Positions 56,199 through 64,000 of a DNA stretch of 64,000 bases are shown piece by piece (position 1 is the first letter of the stretch; each line of letters opens with the position of its first letter). The position numbers and the translations under genes were made by a program. The stretch is from contig JAPTJF010000282.1 of assembly GCA_029339195.1 (NCBI GenBank), forward strand, positions 19,135 through 83,134, written 5' to 3'. The notes beneath the pieces were generated by a model. The model was given only the letters and a program-made list of their open reading frames with translations. It did not search any database and had not been told where the DNA came from. The stretch comes from Micractinium sp. NFX-FRZ (taxonomy: Eukaryota; Chlorophyta; Trebouxiophyceae; Chlorellales; Chlorellaceae).

Positions 56199-57919
56199 AT
56201 GCCGGCCACCCTCCTCGCCGCAGCGGCTGCACCCGCAGTCAGCAGCCATCGCGCTGGCCCCTGCGCCAGCAGCAGGCGGCCATTCACCACACTGCGGCCC
56301 CAGCACCGCCGGTGGCAGCATCTGGCGCGTGCAGAGGGCGAGGGCAGCAGTGAGCAGACCACCCAGGTGGGAGCGGCGGGTCGGTGGTGGCGGTGGCGGC
56401 GGCTGCAGCCCTTCTCTGGAGGCTGATTTACTCTCAATCTTAATGGTCATCGTCGGCCTTCTCTGCCGCGCCGGGCACGCTGTCGTCCTCATTTGCCTGC
56501 TGCCCTCACCACGCGCTGCTGCTGCCGCCCCTGCTGCCTCCCCTCCCCGCCGCAGTCGCCGCCAGCGCAGCAGCAAGCGCAGCCGCCGGCAGGGCAGCAG
56601 GAGGAGGAGCCAATCTGGGTGCGGCGTGAGCGGGAGCGCCAGGCACAGAAGGAGTCGGGTGCCAAGGGAGACCTGCCCTTCGGCGCCTACCTCCTCTTCT
56701 CCTCCTTCACCGCCATTGCCGCGGTGAGCCGCCAGCCTGCCGCTGCCGCTGCCGCCCCAAGCAGCAGCAGCTGCAATTGCTGCGTGCATGCTGTTGCCAC
56801 GGGGCTGGGCAGCTGCCTAAGCGGAGCCGCGCTGCTGCCAACGCCATGTGCTGCCTGTCTGTGCTGTGTACCATGCTGCCGTCGCGCTCGGTGCGCCGCC
56901 CTCTCAGCCGTGCCAACAGACGACTCTGGCTCACCCTGCCCCTCACTGCACTCTTCCCCAGGCCCAGGCGCACTTCATCTTTTTGTGCATCAACGAGCAA
57001 GCCATCTTGGATGCCGTTTTTTCACACAAGCGCACTCTCTCTCGTTCCCTGCCACCCTGATCTCTTGCTCCCCCTCCCTCTCACTCCCTGTGTCTACAGG
57101 TGGGCTCCATCTTTGAGTACATCAACCAGAACCCGATCTTTGACGTGATTGGCCCCGACTCCCCGCTCTACGTTCCCATCCTGGGCTTCTTTGCCGTCAC
57201 CGGCATCCCTACCTCCGGCTACCTCTTCTTCAAGGCAAGCGGTGAAGAGCGAGGGATGCAGGCTGCGTGTGACGGGGAGAGGATGTGTGTAGGTTGCACC
57301 AAAGAGTGACTACCTCGTGCCAAAGTGTGTGGGCTTCTGAAACCGGTGCCAGCATCCCTGCCTGCGGGTTCTCTGCCCTTCAAGGCAAGGGTGTTGTTGG
57401 TGTGCCTGCTGGGCGCATGCTGTCTGCACCCTTGCTGAGCGCTGCTGCGGTTGAACCCCCGCTGTTGACTGCTGCTGCTGCTGCCGCTGCACCGCCTGCT
57501 GCGGTTGGCCCCCCTCTGTTGACTGCTGCTGCTGCCGCTGCTGCTGCACTGGCGCCTGCTGCGCCTGCCACTGCGTGGCGCTCAGGCGGGCTGCCATGTT
57601 TGTGGTGGCGCGTCCTTGCCTAGCGTGGCTGCATGTGCTGCTTTGCTGCCACCGTCGTGCCCGCCTCGGGCTTCCTCTCCCGCGGGGTGTGGGGAGTGTG
57701 GCGATGCACTGCCTTCGTTTGGCGCACGCTTCTTGCACGTGTTAGAGATTGTAGTTTGCAGAGGGATGCTGTGGGAAGCGCCCACCATTGAGGTGCTTTG
57801 CGTGCACGTCACAGAAGTGAAGAAAGCACACACACACACACCATCTATTTCGTGCTGTGCAGTCGGTCCAGGCGGCCAATGCTGAGGCGGAGCGCATGGA
57901 CAAGCTGGACGGCTACTGA
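56199..57919 (+). CDS. Small plastid-type protein with two membrane helices, family not recognised
   Basis: Four exons (56199-56366, 56556-56723, 57100-57234, 57863-57919) give 175 residues. The N-terminus (MPATLLAAAAAPAVSSHRAG, then Arg/Ser-rich to about residue 50) looks like a chloroplast transit peptide. A charged segment (EEEPIWVRRERERQAQKESG) leads into two hydrophobic helices, YLLFSSFTAIAAVGSIFEYI and YVPILGFFAVTGIPTSGYLF, separated by NQNPIFDVIGPDSP. The short tail is AANAEAERMDKLDGY. A thylakoid or envelope location is an inference from the leader and helices. The third intron keeps phase only with a GC donor (AAG/GCAAGC), a strong GC-AG consensus. That intron also contains an echo of the exon-3 end. 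Confidence 0.8.
57185..57400 (+). repeat. Echo of exon 3 3' edge with its GC donor in the plastid membrane protein gene
   Basis: GGCTTCT...ACCGG..., CATCCCT(A/G)CCT and CTTCAAGGCAAG recur about 148 bp into the intron, so even the unusual GC donor is duplicated. Confidence 0.88.
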
Positions 57920-58411
57920 GCTGGCATGCTGAGCTGGCGGCGGTGCTGAGCTGGCAGGGTGCGGCAGCCGCCCCCTGAGCCCCCTGCACATACTGCTTGC
58001 TTGTAGGCAGGCAGCGAGCGAACCAGGCAGCCAGCCGGGGTGGGGTGGCCCCTCAGCCGACCTTCCAGCCCTGCACTTGTCTTGCCACCCCGCTTGCTTG
58101 CGTGCCTGCCGTCATCTCCTTTCTGTATCTGTGTACCCTCACACCGGAACTTTCATCTCTGATCTGATCTCTCTCTGAGCCTGTAATCTCAGCTAGTGCG
58201 CTTGCTTGCCGCAGGCTGGGCTCTGAAGCTGGCGGTCACAGGGCTACCGGCCCACACTGTTGGAAAAAGCGTGGCTTGGTTGATTGACAAAGGATGGAAC
58301 GGGGGCACAATCTGAAGATGCAGTGTGGTGTGCACATTAATCAAATGTGCCTGGCACACGGGAGGGCGGTGCGCGAGACGGAGTGCGCTCAAAGCCGGCC
58401 GGCCGGCCGCG
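57920..58411. other. Convergent spacer plastid membrane protein / TBC gene
   Basis: 492 bp between facing stops, expected to hold the two 3' UTRs. Nothing other than a TGTAA was recognised. Confidence 0.5.
58182..58186 (+). terminator. TGTAA poly(A) signal candidate of the plastid membrane protein gene
   Basis: TGTAA about 263 nt after the stop on the coding strand; assigned by consensus and position only. Confidence 0.4.
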
Positions 58412-58600
58412 CTACCGCGGCGCAGGCGGCTGCTGTGCCTGCTGCTGCTGCGCCTCCCGCTGCTCCCGCTTGGCGGCATCCTGCTTTCCAGATGAGAGGA
58501 ACCCCAGCAAGGATTGCTCCTGCAGCGACCCCGCCCGCTGCCTCGCATCATCAACGCTTGGCCGTGGGCCACGCTGCTGACCGCCATCCGCACCTGCCGT

Positions 58601-58632
<32 letters not shown>

Positions 58633-61600
58633 TGGCCGGCATGTAGTGGCTGCTGGCGGTGCTGCTGAGGCCGCTGCCCTGCCGCCTGCAGTCGGCAGCA
58701 GATTGCCAGCTGGGCTCGCTGTGCGAATCTCCTCCCTGGGCCGTCTTCCAACTCCCAAACTCCTCAATCTCGCTGCTGTGCCGCAGGCGCCGGCTGCCTC
58801 CCGAGCCCAGCGTCGCCGCCCCAGCTGCGTCGCCGCCGGCCCCGCCGCTGGCGGCAGCCGCGCTCCCCTGAAGCCCCAGCTGCTGCAGCACGGCTGCCAG
58901 GCTAGAGCCGTGGCTGCTGGGTGCATCTTGCAGGCTGCTGCCGCCTTCGCTGTCCGCCTCGTCCGCATGCCTGCCGCTGCCGCTTCCCCGTCCCGGCGAC
59001 TTTTGAAAGAGGTTGAGGAAGGAGTGCAGTGGGGAGGTGCTGTCGCCAGCTGGCGGTACCGCAGAGGGCTGACGTGGCGATGTGTCCACCAGGGGCAACG
59101 TTGAGTTGAGGGAACCCAGCTGGAAGCTGCCCTCTGACCTGGCACCCTCTGCCTGCTGCTGCCGCTGCCGCTGCTGCTGCTGGTGCGCTGCCCGCGCAGG
59201 CGCCCCTGCTGTTGCGCCCGCTGCTGCGCTGGTGCTAGGCCCGCCGGCGTGCTGCGTGCCCTGCGTCCCGCTGCCGCTTGCCCCGCCGTCCATGTGCTCT
59301 CGGACCAAGGCAGGGTCCAGTGTGGTGGCACGAGGGATGGGGGAGGAGTCGAACGGTGAGGGCGCCGCCTGCAGGCTTATGCTGGACTGGGCGGCAAAGC
59401 TGTCCCACCTGGCACGAGCCTCGGCATCGCTCACCGCCCTGCGCACCGGCGAGCCCTGCTGCTGCCGCTGCTGCTGTTTCTGCTGCGCTCCGTCCTCCTG
59501 CTGCTGCTGCTGCTGCTCTAGCACCGGCACTGCCACTCCTTCTGCTGCCGGCTTCCCCGTAGATGCCCCTGCTGCCGGCTCCCACCCATGCGGGGCATAT
59601 GTGGAGAGCACTTGGCTGAGGCGTGGGTCCAAGTCGACGGCATTCATGTCATCATTGAACGTCAGCTCAATAGGCAGCGCCCGTTGGGTGGCCACTGCAC
59701 AGCAGGAGGCAGGCAGGCAGCGAGGGAGGGGAGGCAGCACAAGCCAGAGGTAGGCATCAAGGCAACGTCTCCACAGCAAGGTGCTGTTGCCCCCTGCTCT
59801 ACTGATATCTGCACCCAGCTGAGAGCAGGTCTGCAATTAAGGCAGAATGGCACAGCAGCAGGTCCTCCCGGCACAGCAACCCCCTCCCAGACTTGCTTAC
59901 GCGAGTGAAGGTCAGGTGATGTGAAGGCGGACCATGCCGGAGCGCCCGCCTTGCCGGCCGCCGGCGGTGGCGGTGGCGGCGGCAGCAGGCGGGGCAGGAA
60001 GCCGCTGTGCAGCGAGCGGGCAACGGTGCGCGGCGTGAGCTGCTGTGAGCCCTCAGCCCGCGCCTCCTCCCCCGCCGCCTGCCTCGCTGGAGCATCGCTG
60101 CCTGCCCCTCCCGCTTGTGACTTCGTCCCTGCCGCCACCCCTCCTGCCGCGGCCTCGCTCCCTGCTGCCGACCCTCCTGCCGCCGGCCCCGCGCCCGTCA
60201 CGCTGCTGCTGCCGCTGCCGCCGGCGGCCTCTGCCTCCAAGGATGCCACCACCTCTGCTGACTCCGGGGTGGGCTGCTTGGAGAGGTTGTTCACCCGCGC
60301 CACCGCTTCCATCACCGTCTCAGCCCCGTTCATCTGGGCGAGCACCCGCAGCTGGCGGGGGGTCCACGGCTTGCTGCATGTGGGGGCGGGCGGGCGGGTG
60401 GGCAGGCGGGGGCAGGGTGCAGGGGACAGGAGGGGTGTGAACAGCGGTGGCATGAGAGTTGGGCAGGCAGGTTGGCGAGCCTGGGATGGCACCGCAGTCA
60501 GTTTGCCACCGGCGCGCCCTTGCTCCCTTGCCCCTACCGCCGCCTGCCCACCTCCCCCTGCCCGCCCATGCCCGCCCAACTTCCCTCCTACACACCTCAT
60601 GTCAGCGCATCTCTTGGCAGTCCCGTCCTGCCCCTCAACCGCCTCACCTCAGAGCATCCGTCAGCAGCTCCTGCAGCCTCGTCTTGCTCCACTGAGGCAC
60701 CTCCTGGCGCAGGTAGTGCACCTGCAGGGGGGTGGCGTGCCCATCAAGCCCCCGGGCAGCGGGCAGCCATGAGGCAGCGCGATGGTAGGCTGCTGGTCAG
60801 AGCAGCTGGCACACCTGCGTGCGCATGCCTCTGAGCACTGCTCGGCGGATGGTGCCAACGCACTGCACCCTGTGCACTGCGCCACACATTCCGTGCGCTG
60901 CCCTTCTTGGGCCCGACCTCCCGCGCGCCCACCTCCCACATGCATCCCCCCTGTCCATCTCTGGCCTCACCACCCGACTTCACCCTGGCAGCAACACAGA
61001 GCAGTCCAAGTAAAGTGTGACTCGCCTACCACCCCACCCACCCACCATGTCCTCGAAATCGTCCATCTTCAGCAGCGCCGTCTCACAGTGCGCCACAATG
61101 GTCACAGCCACCTGCGGGGGCAGCACAGGCGCAGCCAGGGTGGAGGCAGCGGGCGGGCGGGCAGGCGCAACACGGCGGGGCGCAACGCCCGGCACAGCAG
61201 AAGCGCAACCGGGCAGCACACACCCACGCAGGCACTTGCCCCACCAGCTGCTTGCTTCTGCACATTGCCAGCGCCCATTGAGGGGCCCAGCCCTGCCACA
61301 ATCTGCCTGCAAAGCGCAGCACCAGCCTCTCCCCTCGCCCCTCACCCCTGTGAACCTTGCTCACCACCTCACCTTGAGTATGGGCGACGCCACCTGGTGC
61401 TTCCCGGTCACCAGCACGTCCACCACCCTCCCCGCAAAGTGCAGCGGGAAGTCGGCGGCAAAGCATGTGAGGAGCCAGGAGGAGGCGTAGAGGACGGGCA
61501 GCACGGCGTGCGCCTCCAGGTGCTCGCCCAGACGGGAGGGCAGCAGCTTGGACAGCTGCCAGAGGCGGATTTGGAGGAGTGACATGTCAGGCATGTACCT

Positions 61601-62251
61601 GCAGGGTAGCGCAGGGCATGCAAGGAGGGGGAAGGATGCGAGGCAGGGACAGGGAGGGTAAAGGGAGTGCACGGCAGCCTGAGCGCCTTGCAGTGCCGCA
61701 ACGCCACCTACACTCCCAACGCGAGTCTGCTCCGGGCCAGCGCACCAGGAAACAACCCCACATCGGCAGGCAGGCGGGCGCGGCACGGCAGGAAAGCAGG
61801 CAGGCGGGCAGGCAGCGCACATCTCTCTCAGCCCGCGCTGGCGCATGAGCAGGGAGAGGGCAGCAAAGGCGTCTGCCTCGGCGGGCAGCCATGTCAGCAG
61901 CACGCCTGCCAGAAAATTCATGCCCTGCGCACCAGGAGAGCACACAGGGGGGACCCGTTGCATCAGCAGACATGCTTGAACAGCAAACGCTGGGAGCACA
62001 GTGAGCGCTGCCCAGTCAGCCAGGGCACGTGTCTTGTTTGCGCTCACACGCAATCGAATGCAACATCCAGAGTGCCCACCGCCTGCCCAGCTGGCCACAC
62101 CTGTGTGTAGCCAATCTCGGGGTCAGACATTGCATACGCGCTCAGCACATTCAGCAGCGCCCGGTGGCCCTCCGGCGTGGACAGCCTGCGGCGGGGGCAG
62201 GAGGGACAGGAGACGTGCTGGGCGTGCATGTAGGCACGCGACACCAGGCAC

Positions 62252-62296
<45 letters not shown>

Positions 62297-63467
62297 GCAG
62301 CAGCAGCAGTGGCAGCAGGCTCAGGTGCACACAAGGGGAGCAAGCGGCTGCCTGCCTGTCCGACTGTCTGCATCTTGCTCCCGGTGCGTCTGAGCCCCTG
62401 CCCCCCCTCGTGCACGCCCCGCCCTGCCCCCTGCACGGCTGCAGACTGACCGGGGGTGGCCTGGAAAGGTGCGGTGCGTGTCCTTGTCTATCTCAGACAG
62501 CACATCTGGGGACAGCTTCTGCGCGCGCTGCGGGTGGGGATGCACAGCAGGGCACAGCCGGCACATACGGGTGGTGGTGGTGTGAGGGAGGGAGGGTGAG
62601 CCAGGAGCACGAGGGAGGCAGGAGGCGGTAGGGTTGCAGGACGATGCAGCAGCAGCTGGGGTACAAGCAAGCAGCGGCACCTGGGGCACAGGCAATCAGC
62701 TGCAATCCAGACGTGGCTGGGAGCTTCTTGCCGGCTGCACAGGCCGGCGGGAGCGCCCTCCCTCAGCTGCCGCAGTGCCCCACCCCTCCCTGCCTCCACC
62801 CGCTGCTGTACCTCGAACAGCAGGTCGTTGTACTGCCCCGCCGGCACCGCCCCGCCCTGCAGCCCCTTGTGCTGCAGCTGGCTCAGCCACAGCTCCGAGC
62901 GCATCTGCAGGGTGCCAAAAAGGGGGGCGGCACAAACAGGCACACAAACGGTCTGTTGAAGGACGTTAAGAAGCCGCTTCCCGTCCGCTGAAAGGAGGCA
63001 GGTGCAGAGCGCCTGCCTCCTGCACCTCGCAGGCTGCCCCCCACATGTGTGTCGCACAGCCTCACAGGGTGCACACCTTTGCTGGGACATCGTGAAAGAC
63101 GGTCTTGCCGACCTGCAGGGTGTGTTGCCAGCGTGACGACAGCATGGCGGGTCACTAGGAGTTGCTGTGGCGGTGGCATGCAGCACGGCATGCCCTGCGG
63201 CCCGGCCTCTGCCCAAGTGCGCAGACGAGGCCGAGCATGCTAACCTGGTGTACATTCCTGACATTCCACACCACCTTCCATGTGCGGGATTTGCTTTCAT
63301 GCCAGGCATGACAGTGGCACAGTTGCACAGCCTGCCCCGTGCCTGGGCTGGCCGCTTGCCTGCAAGTCGACGGTGGTGCCGCCGTCCGCGCCCTGCACAC
63401 CGGCCACGCTGCCCACCACGTCGAAGACCTGGGTGGCCACCCATGATGCGAACTCCACCACGCCCAT
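58412..63467 (-). CDS. TBC-domain Rab GTPase-activating protein
   Basis: TBC proteins switch off Rab GTPases by supplying an Arg and a Gln finger in trans. Eleven exons (63467-63360, 63112-63077, 62904-62812, 62527-62451, 62185-62101, 61924-61821, 61598-61373, 61111-61046, 60721-60648, 60373-59901, 59694-58412) join in phase to 874 residues. The TBC core runs from about residue 45 to 310. IDKDTHRTFPGHP holds the Arg finger (IxxDxxRT type) and IGYTQGMNFLAGVLLTW the Gln finger (YxQGM). ALLNVLSAYAMSDPEIGY and HFAGRVVDVLVTGKHQV are further family blocks. The C-terminal 500 residues are low complexity (Ser/Ala/Gln/Gly), with one ordered-looking patch, LPIELTFNDDMNAVDLDP. The Rab partner cannot be inferred. 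Intron 1 has a GC donor (CAG/GCAAGC). ATG 63467 begins MGVVEFASWVATQVFDVVG. Confidence 0.92.
62251..62315. repeat. (CAG)n trinucleotide tract in an intron of the TBC gene
   Basis: About 14 uninterrupted CAG units followed by interrupted ones, in intron 4 (between exons ending 62451 and starting 62185). Not coding in the model; CTG on the transcript strand. Confidence 0.85.
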
Positions 63468-64000
63468 GGCGTGGCCCCTAACACGGGAAGTGGCGCTTGT
63501 GTGGATCGCGGCCAGCGAAGTTGAGCTGCCTGCAATGATCGCTACCTATTTAACCCACGACAGCCAATAAGCAGTGCGTATGAGCACCGCTATGTGCCTC
63601 TCCAAGCGGTGAGGGCACCCCGCCCGTGCTGTGCTGCGGCCCGCTCAAACAGTCAGGCAAAGCGGGGTTTCGGGGATATGGGCAGGCAACTGAGCACCAT
63701 GATGGCTGCTGGAACCGCTGCAGCCATTCACCAGCATAGCAGCGCTCCAATTTGCTGTGCCTGCCAAGCACCCCTGCCGCCTTGCCTGCCGCCTCCTCCC
63801 GCCAGCCTGCGTGCTGAAGTCAACGGCGTGCTGAGCGGGGCGGCTACCAAACCTTCGCCGCATCTGATGCCCTACGAGTATTTGTCCCATGGAAAACTCG
63901 GGCAAGCAAACGAGTCTCCAGCCGCTCTGCAACCCCCGCACCCGCCCAGACCTCCCCTCCGCCCCCACCAGGACTCCAACCCACCCCCTTCGCAGCCAGG
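63468..64000. other. Upstream region of the TBC gene to window edge
   Basis: 533 bp with the presumed TBC promoter. No other gene could be supported, although the first exon of a further gene could begin beyond the edge. Confidence 0.4.

Noticed and set aside
55728..56789. 353-codon minus-strand frame across the plastid membrane protein start
   Set aside because: Only its first part (from ATG 55970) fits the DUF212 gene; the rest is antisense to exons of the neighbour.
9628..57400. Echoes as transposable or introner-type elements
   Set aside because: Each copy matches only its own neighbouring exon; there is no shared family sequence, terminal repeat or target-site pattern across genes.
62251..62315. 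CAG tract as coding poly-Gln or poly-Ala
   Set aside because: It falls between exons 4 and 5 of the TBC domain, whose conserved sequence joins in phase without it.

Overview
The window looks like nuclear DNA of a trebouxiophyte green alga of the Chlorella/Micractinium type. It is GC-rich and carries intron-dense genes, about 113 introns in 13 genes. Most donors begin GTGAG, GTGGG or GTGCG and most acceptors end CTGCAG. The proteins are plant/green-lineage: an SBP-box transcription factor, an AIP2-like RING ligase and plastid-type leaders. TGTAA, the green-algal poly(A) signal, follows several stops. The genus is an inference. Exon joins were made by hand from splice consensus, reading phase and protein family similarity.

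Layout, left to right: (1) a secreted Cys-rich GCC2/GCC3-repeat protein (-), cut by the left edge; (2) exocyst SEC15 (-); (3) AIP2-like RING E3 ligase (+); (4) release factor eRF1 (-); (5) RIO1 kinase (+); (6) a large SBP-ankyrin-membrane transcription factor (-); (7) coatomer epsilon subunit (+); (8) NSDHL/ERG26-type sterol dehydrogenase (-); (9) a 66-residue PET100-like gene (-); (10) an unrecognised Pro/Tyr-rich protein (+); (11) a divergent-PAP2 (DUF212) membrane protein (-); (12) a small plastid-type two-helix membrane protein (+); (13) a TBC Rab-GAP (-). From SEC15 onward strands almost alternate, giving five divergent pairs 0.23-0.67 kb apart and five convergent pairs 0.48-1.75 kb apart. 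All are housekeeping or regulatory genes; several serve membrane traffic (SEC15, epsilon-COP, TBC GAP) or translation (eRF1, RIO1). No operon, phage, transposon, CRISPR array or RNA gene was recognised.

The most striking signal is not a gene. In nine of the 13 genes an exon edge, with its splice site and some intron, is repeated 60-210 bp away inside the adjoining intron, always in direct orientation. I call these 'exon-edge echoes'. They range from near-perfect (four copies in the epsilon-COP gene) to heavily decayed. They fit recurrent local tandem duplication across splice junctions, which the spliceosome hides from the protein. Also notable are four introns best explained as GC-AG, long G-tracts directly after several donors, an RS-like insert in SEC15, and a multi-span membrane C-terminus on the SBP factor.
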